Below, one piece after another: positions 1-9,880 of a stretch of 56,329 nt of DNA (position 1 is its first letter; every line of letters starts with the position of its first letter). The notes under the pieces were generated by a model, which saw only the letters and a list, made by a program, of their open reading frames with translations, had not been told where the DNA came from and did no database searches. Source of the stretch: a candidate division WS1 bacterium (GTDB lineage Bacteria > Armatimonadota > Zipacnadia > Zipacnadales > UBA5352); NCBI GenBank assembly GCA_003566775.1, contig PXBW01000158.1, forward strand, positions 1 to 56,329, in the 5' to 3' direction. The position numbers and the translations under genes are program-made.

Positions 1-3000
1 CCCAGGACCAGCTCTCCAATGTGTTGGACGAGCCTAAGGAGTACCGCTTCTGGTTCACCTTCCAGGATCACTGGCGAACTCCCACAGACTCTGATGATCC
101 ATGGTATCACCATGACGAGCCCGGAGAGTTCACCTCGTGGCCGGACGTCAGTGATTGGGGCGTCTCAGCCGCGATGCGCGGCGGCCCCACGGTGGAGGCG
201 CGAAACCAGCCGCCGATACTCTCCGATCCGTCGGTCGATCCAATCGAGGCGACCAGCAATGACATGTTCCGCTTCGAGGTCACCTTCACCGACGCGAACA
301 ACGACATGCCGTCGCTGATCCAACTCCGCACTTCCAGTACTGCCGACAGGGACGCGCCCGACTTCGGCACCTTCGGCAGCCCCGTTCCCATGGAGGAGGT
401 CGATCCCGACGACAGGCTCACCTCCGACGGCAAACGCTACTTCGCTGAGATAGACCTGGAGATTGGCGACAGCTACGCCTTCACAGTGCGCGCCAGCGAC
501 GGAAAAGCAACCTGGGAAGAGACGGTATACGACACCGAGACCGGTGAGACGCCATTTGAAGAGCACGGAGACAGGTACGGCGTCTTCGGACCAACCGTCA
601 TTCCCAACACGCCACCGATGATCGACGACGTCTGGTTCGCCATCTGGGACCCGGAAACCGGGGAGGTCAACAAGGAGAACACGCAGGCTGACTTCTTCCG
701 CGAGTGCAGGCATCAGCCTGATGAAGAGGTTCCCAGGTCTCCGTTCGGAGTGCTTGACGAAGTCACATGGTATCTGGAGTATCGCGACCTTGATAATCAC
801 GCTCCAGCGGAGGTCTTCCCCAAGATCATCTTCGATGATTTCGGGCACGGCATAGAGTTCTCCATGGAGCCGGTCTGGCCCGCGGATGACGATTATGCCG
901 CCACGAAGAGTAATTATCCGCGTGACAATCCCGACGAGCACCTCGACGGCGTACGGTATCGCTTCAGCAGCACTGAGCTACCATCCAATGTCTGGAGGAT
1001 AGGCACGGTAAGGTTCCGCTTCCTTGGAAATGATGGGGACAGTCAGGTACGTCTTCCAAAGACAGGCTGGTTCGATATTCAGATCGAGAACACAAGACCG
1101 GTTCTGTCAAATCCGCAGGTGATACCTGCCTTCGGTACTGAGGAAGACACGTACGTTTATCAGGTTACCTACACTGATGAGGACAATGATCCGCCGGAGT
1201 ATCTCCGCCTCCGCACATCGGTCAGCGCCGATCCCGACGCGCCCAACTTTGGCACCTTCGTCGAACCGCGCGAATGGACCCCCGAAGATCCCGGCGGTTG
1301 GGACGTATCTGGAGACGATTACATCGACGGAGTGGAGTTCTCTCTGGAACTGCCCGCCCCGCCTGTGGGCGCACGCAATGCCTTCACCTTCGAGGCGAGC
1401 GACGGCATCCATGAGGCACAATATGAGGAACCCGAAGATGAGGAGGAGGCCGGATTTGTCGAGATCGATGGTGATTACGGGGCATTCGGACCGGTGGTCG
1501 CGTCCCTCGCCAGGGCGCGTTTCACCGACGAGCACGGCGACGACCTTGAGCCGGACGAGGAGTGGGGCCGCAGGGTCGTAGAGGAAGGCGATACGGTCTA
1601 CTTCGAGATCGTTGACCTCGATCGCAGCGCCGCCCGCCTCGGTCCAGGTGAGATCGAGGTCCAGATCAGCGACACCAGCGTCGTCGACGGCGACGTTCAG
1701 ACGCTCACTCTGTCCGAGACCGGCTCGGATACGGGCGTCTTCACCGGCCAGATGGACACCTATGGCGGCGCTGAGCCGCGGGATGGCGTCCTCAACGTGG
1801 CCGCAGGCCCTGATGGTGCCGAGATCCAGCTTTACTATGAAGGCATAGAGGTCGAACTGGGCGAGACCGCCGCCACCGACACTCTGCTGGTGATAGATAC
1901 GATCGCGCCTGCTGCGATCGCCCCACATGAACTGACGGCTACATCAGGTGTCGCGGGCGTGAGCATGCATTTCGACTGGACCGACTACCAGGAGTATTAT
2001 GAACCAGAGCGCCGCGTCGATGTTGAGGGCTACTGGGTCTGGATGTTCGACAGGAACTTCGACGTAACAGACCTTTACGATATCGAACTGGATGAATGGA
2101 TCGACGAGCCGCATCACACTGTTGATGCGGGCGTGCAGGAACTTACGATTGAGGACCTCACCGCGGGCGAGACCTACTATTTCGCCGTTGTTCCCTTCGA
2201 TGAGGTCCCGAACTGGGATTACGACTTCAACACGATCGCAGCGGAGGCCGAGGATAGAGCGGGCCCATGGGTTGAGAACCGCGATCCTGAGGACGGTGAC
2301 ACAGAGGTGCCACTCGATACCAGCATCTACTTCGAGGTGCTTGACGAGGGAACCGGTGTCCGCCGGGACAGCATCGAATTGCGAGTATTCGTGATCGAGG
2401 AGGAGAATGGTGAGCGGGTCGAGACCGAGATCACGGCCCAGGGCGAGTTGGCTATCGAGCCGGGCGACGCAATCGCGAGCCTGTTCGAGGTCACGTGGAC
2501 CCATCCGGATGACTTCCCGTGGAACTCCGAGGTAAGAGTGGAGCTCGAGGCGGAGGATGACGCGGGATATGGCCTGAGAGATCCTGCAGACGGCGAATGG
2601 AGCTTCGCGGTGCTGACCGATCATGAGGCGCCGCAGGTCACCGATCGTCTCTTCAACGCTGAAGCGGGTACGATGAGCTTCCGTCTCACGGACAACCGCT
2701 CCGGGATTGCCTCTGACTCGATAGAACTCTGGCTCCGTATCGTCGCTACCGACGACGAAAGCGTCATCGTGGACTGGGAGAACGTCATTGAGGACGCGAC
2801 GATTCGCGACCGCAACCCGCTCGATGTTGAGGTGCGATACGAGCGGCCTGACGGCTGGGGCTATAACGCGCGCGTCGATTTCCGCATTGAGGCCGCCGAC
2901 CAGGCCGGGAACGAAATGGACAGCGATGAATGGTCCCGGGAAACACAGCTTGATGATGATCCACCCATCATCGATCGCTTCAGTCCCGCCGACGGGGCCA

Positions 3001-5354
3001 CAGCCGTCCCACTTGACACTCCAATATCGTTCCGGGTGCGCGATGACCTGTCCGGAGTTGTGGTCGGTTCGATCAGGCTCTGGGTTAACGGCGACGAGAT
3101 TGACCAGGATCATCTTGACTTCGGTGACGCCGCACGGGACGATGTTCGGGCAGCAGTAACCGTCACCTATGACCCGGATGAAGAGTGGCTGGAGGATTGG
3201 GAACACACCTATGAGGTTCGCGTAGAGGCGAATGACGAGCAGGGGAACACCGCGAGAGTCGAAGCCGGTGAGTGGACCTTCACCACGCGCGAAGAGCCGA
3301 CCTACGATATCCGGGGACGCATCACCGACGCGGACGGCAGTCCGCTCGCGGGTGTCAGGGTCGAAGTGGACGGTAGAGCCGTGACCACCGACGGTAACGG
3401 CCTCTACCGCGTGCGGAATCTGACGGCAGGAACCTACACGGTGCGCCCGATTGACGACGACTATGACTTCAGCTACACAGCAAGTCCGGAAGAAGATGAG
3501 GCAATAGTCACGCTGGACGATGCCTCCGAGACCGGCGTCGATTTCACCGGCGTATTGCGCAAGCACAGCATCAGCGGACGGATAACGCACGATGGCGAGG
3601 GTGTACCGCAGGTTACCGTGACGGACGGCACGCGAACCGCTCTGACAGATGATGAGGGTTACTACGAAATCGAGGATGTGCCCAACGGCACCTACACGAT
3701 AACGCCCTCGCGCGACCTCGATGACGATGGTTACGAGGACTTCACCTACCCCGATGCGCCGCGAACGGTCGTGGTGGACGGGGCCGACGAGACGGATGTG
3801 AACTTCAAGGCGACGAAAAAGACGTACTCGATCTCGGGCACGATACGGGACTCGCGCGGTGAGCCTGTGGTAGGTGTGACGCTCAGCGACGGCATCCGAA
3901 AGGCGACCACTGACGATAGTGGCAATTACACACTCGCAGGTGTGCCGGCCGGGACGGTCACAGTCACTCCAGCGAGGACGGGCAGAGCCTTCGATCCTGC
4001 TGAGACAGAGGTTACGGTGCCGCCGGACGCCACAGGCATCGACTTCACCGCATACCGTCGAGTATCTCGCGACTTCGGCGCTGGAATGCGAATGGTCGCG
4101 GTGCCCGCCCACCTGCCCGAGGGACGCGACCGGGCCGTCGATGTATTCGAGACTGATCATGTCGCGCGCTGGAATCCGGCGGCCACGCCTCCGGCCTGGA
4201 TCACCGGGACCCGGCGGCCTGACGCGACGCAACTGCGCGTCCGTCCCGGAGCGGGCTTCTTCGTGCAATTCCCGAGCGCAACGACGGTAGATGTGCCCGG
4301 CGATCCGGTCGATCCGTCCGAGCGCTTCTCAGTCAGGGTAGAGACCGGCTGGAACCAGGTTGGGAATGCATTTGATGCCTCGCTGCCATTGAGCGGCATC
4401 AGCCCCTCTGGAGGCACTACGCTGCCTCCATACGGCTTCATCTGGGACACGGACGCAGGCAGCTATCGCCTGGTCTCGCGCACACCCGCCTTCAATGCGG
4501 CACGGACCTACATGGAGGCGTGGGAGGGTGCCTGGTTCCGCATCTCCGGTGCGGCGGGCACACTCAATCTTGAGCCACCCACCGGGGTCGCCTCCGAGTC
4601 GATGCTCGAGGGGCGTGCCGCGCGCCTCGATGCTCCCGACGATGGCTGGCTGCTGCCCATCATAGCGCGCGTGGGCGACCGGGCGGACCTGACCACCCTC
4701 GCTGGTGTCGGCAGCGGTGACGCAAGCGCGGGCTATCAGGTCGCGAATCCGCCGAAGGCGCCTCAGACCGTCGATGTCTACTTCACCGGTGGGGATAAGC
4801 CACTGGCACACGACGTGCGTCCCGGTGGCGCGGGCGATATGGTCTGGACGTTCGCGGTCGAGACTGACATTGCGAACTCTGAGGTTGAGGTCAGACTGCC
4901 GGACCTCAGCGACGTCCCGCATGAGCTTGCGGTCTATCTTACCGACGAGGCCGCGGACCGTCGGATGTACGCGCGGACGATGCCCGCGTACACGTTTACC
5001 AGCGGTGATGATGGCGCCCTGCGCAACTTCAAGCTCGAGGTTGCTCCACGCGGAGCGGACAATCTCACCATACGCAGTGCATCCGTGCAGAGCACCGCCA
5101 ATTCGGTGGTGCTGACTTACGATGTCAGCGCCGACTGCCACGTGAATGTCGAGGTGGTGAACATCGCGGGCCGCACGGTGCGGCGGCTCGTGCAGGCCCG
5201 TCCGACACAGGCGGGCCGCGATGAACTGACCTGGGATCTCAGGAGTGCCGAGGGGACCCTGGTGCCTGGCGGTAACTACCTGATCCGTATCGAGGCGATA
5301 GCCGAGAACGGGCAGCGTGTCCACGCCTTGCGTCCCGCACAGGTCACCAGGTAG
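1..5354 (+). CDS. Giant secreted/surface multi-domain protein (Ig-like, carboxypeptidase-regulatory repeats, FlgD-like C-terminus), 5' truncated
   Basis: The reading frame is open from the first bases of the window, so the listed GTG at 21 is probably internal and the gene starts upstream. At least 1777 residues are visible. Residues ~40-530 hold related modules built on a P-x-L-S-x-P start, an LRTS-x-SAD-x-DAP-x-FGTF core and a YGxFGP end. Fn3-like and Big_5-like domains follow (SPADGATAVPLDTPISFRV is typical). Three carboxypeptidase-regulatory-like domains begin near residues 1094, 1180 and 1267 (D-x-x-G-x-Y-x-[IVL]-x-x-[VL] turns). The last ~95 residues resemble a FlgD-type Ig domain (NIAGRTVRRLV), common at the ends of exported proteins. 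The composition is acidic, with no catalytic motif that I recognise. I infer an extracellular structural or adhesive protein. A small lipoprotein with one similar regulatory-like domain follows 71 bp downstream. Confidence 0.85.
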   Translation, partial: QDQLSNVLDEPKEYRFWFTFQDHWRTPTDSDDPWYHHDEPGEFTSWPDVSDWGVSAAMRGGPTVEARNQPPILSDPSVDPIEATSNDMFRFEVTFTDANNDMPSLIQLRTSSTADRDAPDFGTFGSPVPMEEVDPDDRLTSDGKRYFAEIDLEIGDSYAFTVRASDGKATWEETVYDTETGETPFEEHGDRYGVFGPTVIPNTPPMIDDVWFAIWDPETGEVNKENTQADFFRECRHQPDEEVPRSPFGVLDEVTWYLEYRDLDNHAPAEVFPKIIFDDFGHGIEFSMEPVWPADDDYAATKSNYPRDNPDEHLDGVRYRFSSTELPSNVWRIGTVRFRFLGNDGDSQVRLPKTGWFDIQIENTRPVLSNPQVIPAFGTEEDTYVYQVTYTDEDNDPPEYLRLRTSVSADPDAPNFGTFVEPREWTPEDPGGWDVSGDDYIDGVEFSLELPAPPVGARNAFTFEASDGIHEAQYEEPEDEEEAGFVEIDGDYGAFGPVVASLARARFTDEHGDDLEPDEEWGRRVVEEGDTVYFEIVDLDRSAARLGPGEIEVQISDTSVVDGDVQTLTLSETGSDTGVFTGQMDTYGGAEPRDGVLNVAAGPDGAEIQLYYEGIEVELGETAATDTLLVIDTIAPAAIAPHELTATSGVAGVSMHFDWTDYQEYYEPERRVDVEGYWVWMFDRNFDVTDLYDIELDEWIDEPHHTVDAGVQELTIEDLTAGETYYFAVVPFDEVPNWDYDFNTIAAEAEDRAGPWVENRDPEDGDTEVPLDTSIYFEVLDEGTGVRRDSIELRVFVIEEENGERVETEITAQGELAIEPGDAIASLFEVTWTHPDDFPWNSEVRVELEAEDDAGYGLRDPADGEWSFAVLTDHEAPQVTDRLFNAEAGTMSFRLTDNRSGIASDSIELWLRIVATDDESVIVDWENVIEDATIRDRNPLDVEVRYERPDGWGYNARVDFRIEAADQAGNEMDSDEWSRETQLDDDPPIIDRFSPADGATAVPLDTPISFRVRDDLSGVVVGSIRLWVNGDEIDQDHLDFGDAARDDVRAAVTVTYDPDEEWLEDWEHTYEVRVEANDEQGNTARVEAGEWTFTTREEPTYDIRGRITDADGSPLAGVRVEVDGRAVTTDGNGLYRVRNLTAGTYTVRPIDDDYDFSYTASPEEDEAIVTLDDASETGVDFTGVLRKHSISGRITHDGEGVPQVTVTDGTRTALTDDEGYYEIEDVPNGTYTITPSRDLDDDGYEDFTYPDAPRTVVVDGADETDVNFKATKKTYSISGTIRDSRGEPVVGVTLSDGIRKATTDDSGNYTLAGVPAGTVTVTPARTGRAFDPAETEVTVPPDATGIDFTAYRRVSRDFGAGMRMVAVPAHLPEGRDRAVDVFETDHVARWNPAATPPAWITGTRRPDATQLRVRPGAGFFVQFPSATTVDVPGDPVDPSERFSVRVETGWNQVGNAFDASLPLSGISPSGGTTLPPYGFIWDTDAGSYRLVSRTPAFNAARTYMEAWEGAWFRISGAAGTLNLEPPTGVASESMLEGRAARLDAPDDGWLLPIIARVGDRADLTTLAGVGSGDASAGYQVANPPKAPQTVDVYFTGGDKPLAHDVRPGGAGDMVWTFAVETDIANSEVEVRLPDLSDVPHELAVYLTDEAADRRMYARTMPAYTFTSGDDGALRNFKLEVAPRGADNLTIRSASVQSTANSVVLTYDVSADCHVNVEVVNIAGRTVRRLVQARPTQAGRDELTWDLRSAEGTLVPGGNYLIRIEAIAENGQRVHALRPAQVTR

Positions 5355-5425
5355 GCGGTTCGGAAGTGGGACCAGGTCCGCAGGACGTATCTCGAGTGTC
5401 TATCAGTTGAAGAGGTGAAAGCAGC

Positions 5426-5830
5426 ATGACAAGCATTAGTCGAAGTGCCGGGCTGATCTGCATTACCCTCGTCGTGGCAGCCGCGCTGGTAGTCGCCGGG
5501 TGTGGTGGCGACGGCGTGCCTGCGGACATGGGCACCATAACCGGCACCGTGATCCACGCAGATACCGGGGCTGGCCTTGGCGATATCAGAGTATCTGCTG
5601 GAGGCGTTGAAACGCGGACAGCCCACCGTCCCGGAGATCGCGTCGGCACGTTCAGGCTTGAGCGAGTGCCGGAAGGTAGCTATACTCTGAATACGACGCT
5701 GAAGGTGGAGGCCGATCCTGAGCGGAACCTTCATGCGGTTCCCTCTCCGGATCCGGTTACCGTGGTACCAGGTGAGACAATCGAGATACGGATCCTGATG
5801 GTCCATGAGTTGCCGCCCGATCCCAACTGA
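5426..5830 (+). CDS. Small lipoprotein with one carboxypeptidase-regulatory-like domain
   Basis: This 134-residue protein starts at ATG with GAGGTGAAAG upstream. The N-terminus is a lipoprotein signal peptide (hydrophobic run ending LVVAGC), so Cys is expected to be lipidated and the protein membrane-anchored on the outside. Residues ~36-85 (GTITGTVIHADTGAGLGDIRV through GSYTLNTTL) form one carboxypeptidase-regulatory-like beta-sandwich, the fold repeated in the upstream giant protein. It probably belongs to the same envelope locus, 71 bp after that gene's stop. No enzymatic residues are visible. The exact role is unknown. Confidence 0.8.
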   Translation: MTSISRSAGLICITLVVAAALVVAGCGGDGVPADMGTITGTVIHADTGAGLGDIRVSAGGVETRTAHRPGDRVGTFRLERVPEGSYTLNTTLKVEADPERNLHAVPSPDPVTVVPGETIEIRILMVHELPPDPN

Positions 5831-5948
5831 TCGGGGAAACCTGTGGCTCATCTGAAGCGTCAAAGTAACGACCGAGGCGTCGCCCTCGTTGGGCGGCGCC
5901 TTGCCCATGCTCAGAGTGAGGACGACATCGGGCCGGGACGGGATTACC

Positions 5949-7121
5949 GTGAATCGCCGGACGACAAACTTTGTGTTATCTATCGGATGCGCGCTGCTTC
6001 TTACATCTTCCGTGTTGAGTTACGCGGACTGGCCCAGCTTTCGCGGTGACAGTGCCCGGTCTGGTGTGGTCTCGGGGTTGGAAATGGATAGGCTTGAGGT
6101 ATCATGGTCTGCAGAACTCGGCGGTAGCGTGGATAGCTCCCCAGCGGTTGCGGACGGGGTGGTGTATGTCGGGAACTCCCTCGGGTATGTCCATGCGCTG
6201 AGTGCGGAGGATGGTCAGGATCTGTGGAGCTTCAAGACCGGAGGTGCCGTGGTATCCTCACCGGCGATTGCTCAGGGGCTGGCAATAGTTGGATCGGTTG
6301 ATGGCTTTCTCTACGCCCTCGATGCCGTCACGGGTGAGCAGGCGTGGCGCTACCGCACACGTGGGCCGGTTTTGTCCTCGCCTGCGGTAATCGGTGACAC
6401 AGTCATCTTCGGCAGCATGGACGGCCGTATCTATGCACTCTCGCTAACAGACGGTGCGCTACGATGGCGCACCGAAGCAGGCCCGGGAGTTCAGGGAGGG
6501 CCCACAATCTCGGGAGATCTGGTGCTTCACGGCGATGACGGAGCACGGATGCGCGCGCTTCGGATAGACGACGGATCGGTCGTCTGGGAGCGCGAGGGAC
6601 GAGGCAGGGTGGTGGCAGCGCCCGTGGCGCGCGGAGATATTGCGGTGTTCGGGCTGATGGGCCCCAGCGCCCTGCGCCCTCCACGCCACGATTACCTCGT
6701 AGCGTTGGAGGTTCAGACCGGCGAGCAAGTGTGGGCGTTGAACGAGGCCTACTCCGTGCTGGGTTCACCCGTGATTGGCCGGGAGAGAGTCTTCTTCGTG
6801 ACGGTCGAGGGATACCTGTCGCGGACTGTCGCCCGGGCGGCACAGTTGACCGACGGCGAGCTTCTCTGGGATCGAACGCTCGGTGGGGTCGTCGATTCAT
6901 CACCGGTGCTGATCGGCCAGGATTCGGAACAGGAGGGTGAGGAGAGCGCGGGCGTGTTAGGCTTCGGTTGCCACGACGGGCGCTTCTATCTACTACAAGC
7001 GGCCACGGGACAGGTAGCGGACATTACACCTCTTGCGCCGAAGATATACTCCTCGCCCGCGGTATCTGATGGGCGCGTCTACATCGGCGCTAACGATGGT
7101 CACCTCTACTGCCTCCAATGA
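5949..7121 (+). CDS. Exported PQQ-type beta-propeller repeat protein
   Basis: I place the start at GTG 5949 because the next residues (MNRRTTNFVLSIGCALLL) form a signal peptide. The longer TTG-start ORF at 5889 adds an implausible N-terminus. The 390-residue product has the PQQ-like seven/eight-blade propeller pattern: repeated strands such as VDSSPAVADGVVYVGN, ALDAVTGEQAWRY and SSPAVSDGRVYIGANDGHLYCL. The mature protein begins ADWPSFRGDSARSG, a motif often seen in outer-membrane or periplasmic PQQ-like and BamB-like proteins of several phyla. No cofactor-binding or dehydrogenase active site is obvious, so a scaffold or quality-control role is more likely than PQQ-dependent oxidation. It follows two surface-protein genes. 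Confidence 0.85.
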   Translation: MNRRTTNFVLSIGCALLLTSSVLSYADWPSFRGDSARSGVVSGLEMDRLEVSWSAELGGSVDSSPAVADGVVYVGNSLGYVHALSAEDGQDLWSFKTGGAVVSSPAIAQGLAIVGSVDGFLYALDAVTGEQAWRYRTRGPVLSSPAVIGDTVIFGSMDGRIYALSLTDGALRWRTEAGPGVQGGPTISGDLVLHGDDGARMRALRIDDGSVVWEREGRGRVVAAPVARGDIAVFGLMGPSALRPPRHDYLVALEVQTGEQVWALNEAYSVLGSPVIGRERVFFVTVEGYLSRTVARAAQLTDGELLWDRTLGGVVDSSPVLIGQDSEQEGEESAGVLGFGCHDGRFYLLQAATGQVADITPLAPKIYSSPAVSDGRVYIGANDGHLYCLQ

Positions 7122-7194
7122 CAGATCTACCGGTGCCCGTTTCATCCCGTCGCTAATCGGCTGGCCCGTCGGTGAAGTAATCCTGCGGCTGATG

Positions 7195-7210
7195 CTCCCG
7201 CGCGGGAGCG
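7195..7210. repeat. 16-bp perfect palindrome GCTCCCGCGCGGGAGC
   Basis: A perfect 16-bp palindrome lies in the gap between the propeller gene and the amidase promoter. It has no loop and no T-tract, so it is a weak terminator at best. It could be a dimeric regulator site for the promoter 46 bp downstream, or chance in GC-rich DNA. The remainder of the 7122-7255 gap shows nothing else that I recognise. Confidence 0.4.
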
Positions 7211-7255
7211 CACGCCGCCGATGTTCCAGGGGTCACCCCACAGCCAGCCATCACC

Positions 7256-7284
7256 TTGCGCCGCAGACAGGGCGGGCCTATAAT
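7256..7284 (+). promoter_or_regulatory. Sigma-70-type promoter TTGCGC-17-TATAAT for the amidase gene
   Basis: TTGCGC at 7256-7261 and a perfect TATAAT at 7279-7284 are separated by 17 bp. The expected transcription start is near 7291, which leaves a ~34-nt leader carrying a GAGGAG ribosome-binding site before ATG 7325. Confidence 0.7.
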
Positions 7285-7324
7285 TGCCCATGGTGGACCG
7301 ACCAAACGTGAGGAGCAGAGCATA

Positions 7325-8989
7325 ATGCAGCAGTCGGTAGGTGGGGGCTGGCGGGCAGTCGCAATCGTACTATTGCTGATGCTATACGGGACCGGCCATG
7401 CCACGATCGGGGTGAGCATTCTTGGCGAGCGGACGACGATCTCACCCGCCCCGCAGATAGATGATGGAGTTCTTCTGGGAGCCCCCGAAGCGATCGTCGG
7501 CAGACTGGGTTGTCGCTTCATGACCGATGATGACGGGAGTCTCGTGATCGTCACCCCGAAAGGTACGAGCGTCACCCTCACTCCAGGCCATAACACTATT
7601 CTCGTGGATGATCAGCCGATCGAGATGTCCCGCGAGACTTTCACGGCGGGAGAGAGAATAATCGCCCCGCTGCGCCCAATACTTGAGGCAATTGGAGTTC
7701 GGCAGTGGTGGGATAGTAGATCTAAGACTCTGCACATCGAGATCCCGTTGCAGCAGGTCGAAGTCCACGCCGATGGGGACGGGGCGCGCATCAGGGTACC
7801 GACGGCCCTGCGTTCGCATGGAACCCTGGCTTTCATCAATGATCCCGACCGTTACTACGTGGATCTGCCGGGAGTCCGGGCCGCGCAGGACGAGGAGTTG
7901 GTCTACGTAAACGAGGGCAACCTGCGACGGGTTCGCTGGGGAAACTTCAAGCGAGATCCTGTGATAACGCGCGTGGTTCTGGATGTGCGCGAAGGGGCAG
8001 CGGTGCGCTGGGAGCCGGACGAGGACGGTTTCGGCGGCTACCTCCTGCTCGACGAATCTGAAGGTGAGAAGCCCCTGATAGATCGCCGACTGCCGGAGAT
8101 CACCCGGCTTGCCGCAAGCAATCCGGATAGCAGAAGCACGATCGTGCACCTCGAACTAACCGATCCGGTGTCAGTTGAATACGACCTGCATCGCCAGCCG
8201 CCACGCATGACCCTGAAGCTTCCTGACGCCACACCTGCGGCACCGATGACTCCGATCGAGGTTGATGACAGTCCGTTCGTGAAGACCGCTACGCTCACGG
8301 GTACACCGGGGCGCGCGGGAGCGGTTCTCACGCTGGACCTTCATCAGCTCATCCACTTCGAAGTGGAGAGCAATGACGATCCATCCGCGATTCACGTCGT
8401 TTTCCGCAAGGGGCGACTTGCCGACAAGCGTATTGTGATCGACCCGGGACACGGAGGGCGGGACACGGGCGCGCGGGGGAGACAACTGCTGGAGAAGGAT
8501 GTCGTCCTCGATGTCTCTCACCGTGTCGCCGCTCGGCTTCTGGCGATCGGCGCTTCGACCACCCTCACACGTGAGACGGATGTGTTTGTAGACCTCTACG
8601 ATCGCCCCAGACTGGCGAACCGCCTCGGAGCGGACCTGTTCGTAAGCATTCACGTGAATGCGATGCCCAGACGCAACCAGGGCCGTGGTATCGAGACGTA
8701 CTATCGTCATCCCCATCAGAAGTGCCTCGGGCTGATCATGCAGGCGGAGCTTGTGCGAGCCCTCGAGCGACGCTGCAGGGGATTGCGCCAGGCCAACTTC
8801 GTTGTGATTCGAGAGACCGAGATGCCCGCGGTGCTGGTAGAACTGATGTTCATCAATTCCGATGAGGAAGAGGCTCTGCTGGCACGGTCCGATACTCGCG
8901 ACAGGGCCGCTGATGCGATCGTCGAGGGACTGCGTCAGTACGTGGAAGGCACGGGTACCGCAGCGGAGCGTTTGAAGCGCGACATGTGA
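7325..8989 (+). CDS. N-acetylmuramoyl-L-alanine amidase (Amidase_3) with stalk and AMIN-like domains
   Basis: This enzyme cleaves the amide bond between MurNAc and L-Ala in peptidoglycan. The product has 554 residues from ATG 7325 (GAGGAG upstream); the TTG 7256 ORF start lies inside the promoter. A signal peptide (VAIVLLLMLYGTGHA) is followed by a copper-amine-oxidase-N-type stalk domain to ~residue 140 (IIAPLRPILEAIGVRQWWD). AMIN-like beta modules follow to ~365. The catalytic Amidase_3 domain has zinc ligands His376 (DPGHGG), Glu390 (LLEKD) and His443 (SIHVNA), and the catalytic Glu506 (VLVELMFINS). All key residues are present, so the enzyme should be active outside the membrane in cell separation or wall turnover. 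It has its own promoter. Confidence 0.93.
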   Translation: MQQSVGGGWRAVAIVLLLMLYGTGHATIGVSILGERTTISPAPQIDDGVLLGAPEAIVGRLGCRFMTDDDGSLVIVTPKGTSVTLTPGHNTILVDDQPIEMSRETFTAGERIIAPLRPILEAIGVRQWWDSRSKTLHIEIPLQQVEVHADGDGARIRVPTALRSHGTLAFINDPDRYYVDLPGVRAAQDEELVYVNEGNLRRVRWGNFKRDPVITRVVLDVREGAAVRWEPDEDGFGGYLLLDESEGEKPLIDRRLPEITRLAASNPDSRSTIVHLELTDPVSVEYDLHRQPPRMTLKLPDATPAAPMTPIEVDDSPFVKTATLTGTPGRAGAVLTLDLHQLIHFEVESNDDPSAIHVVFRKGRLADKRIVIDPGHGGRDTGARGRQLLEKDVVLDVSHRVAARLLAIGASTTLTRETDVFVDLYDRPRLANRLGADLFVSIHVNAMPRRNQGRGIETYYRHPHQKCLGLIMQAELVRALERRCRGLRQANFVVIRETEMPAVLVELMFINSDEEEALLARSDTRDRAADAIVEGLRQYVEGTGTAAERLKRDM

Positions 8990-9121
8990 TCACGCAGGAC
9001 AGTCCGCCGGGCAGGTTGGGCGGCGAGAATTGCTGAGATCAGCAGCATCCCCGCAAGGACTATCCACTTCGCGGGGCGAACACACTCAGGGAATGAAGCG
9101 GTACCCCACGGAGGTCTTCAC

Positions 9122-9847
9122 GTGCTTCGCAATGACGGTCGTGAGAACGATGAGTTGCGCAGTTGCCGGATCACCCGCAATATCAACAGATACGCTGAGG
9201 GCTCATGTCTCATCACGCTGGGCCGAACACGTGTGCATTGCACGGCATCGGTGGAGGACTACCAGCCTCGCTTCCTGCGCAACACAGATCAGGGCTGGGT
9301 GACCGCCGAGTACGCCATGCTCCCGCGGGCGACATCGGAGCGGACTCGTCGCGCGGGAGATGTCGGTATATCCGGGCGGACACATGAGATACAGCGGCTG
9401 ATAGGCCGCTCGCTGCGGGCGGTGTGCAACCTTGAACTGCTCGGGCCGGTCACGACGAAACTCGACTGCGACGTGCTGCAGGCGGACGGGGGTACGCGCA
9501 CTGCCTCGATCACCGGAGCGTGGGTGGCTCTCGCTGACGCCTGCCGCTGGCTGATGGATAAGGGGCGAATCCGGCGATGGCCCCTGACCGATCAGGTGGC
9601 CGCGATCTCATCGGGCGTCGTCTCAGGTGAGGTGATGCTCGATCTCGCGTATTCCGAAGACTCGCAGGCCGGCGTCGACCTCAACCTGGTCATGACGGGC
9701 GACGGGAGACTCATCGAGGTTCAGGGTGCCGCGGAGGGCGCTCCCTTCACAGAGGAGCAACTCATGCAGATGATTACGGTGGGACGCGAGGGTCTCTCGG
9801 CGCTCTTCGAACTGCAGAGGGAAGTGCTGGCCGATGTGCTGCCCTGA
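9122..9847 (+). CDS. rph: Ribonuclease PH
   Basis: RNase PH is a phosphorolytic 3'-5' exoribonuclease that trims tRNA 3' ends using phosphate. The 241-residue length is normal for the family. Motifs include RNDGRENDELR at the N-terminus, GWVTAEYAMLPRAT (phosphate/active-site region), and DLNLVMTGDGRLIEVQGAAEG with FTEEQL near the C-terminus. The start is GTG, with GGAGG seven bases upstream. The gene is followed by rdgB, a pairing seen in many bacteria (rph-rdgB), which supports both assignments and suggests an operon. Confidence 0.95.
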   Translation: MLRNDGRENDELRSCRITRNINRYAEGSCLITLGRTRVHCTASVEDYQPRFLRNTDQGWVTAEYAMLPRATSERTRRAGDVGISGRTHEIQRLIGRSLRAVCNLELLGPVTTKLDCDVLQADGGTRTASITGAWVALADACRWLMDKGRIRRWPLTDQVAAISSGVVSGEVMLDLAYSEDSQAGVDLNLVMTGDGRLIEVQGAAEGAPFTEEQLMQMITVGREGLSALFELQREVLADVLP

Positions 9848-9859
9848 GTACCTCGAGCA

Positions 9860-9880
9860 CTCCCGGGGCTGTCACGGGAG
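9860..9880 (+). promoter_or_regulatory. Hairpin that masks the rdgB ribosome-binding site
   Basis: CTCCCG (9860-9865) pairs with CGGGAG (9875-9880) across a 9-nt loop. The 3' arm contains the GGGAG Shine-Dalgarno of rdgB (ATG 9887), so folding would hide it. This may tune rdgB translation relative to rph. Sequence inspection only. Confidence 0.45.

Noticed and set aside
1944-4268. 774-residue antisense ORF opposite the giant surface protein
   Set aside because: It mirrors the codons of the plus-strand gene, which has clear domain repeats. The antisense product is Arg/His/Val-rich with no motif and no ribosome-binding site.
5843-6049. 68-residue ORF overlapping the start of the propeller gene
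   Set aside because: It overlaps the better-supported signal-peptide start in another frame and has no recognisable features.
9041-9076. Hairpins before rph (TGCTGAgaTCAGCA and CCCCGC/GCGGGG)
   Set aside because: Short or wide-looped stems in GC-rich DNA without a T-tract; not enough to call a terminator or riboswitch.
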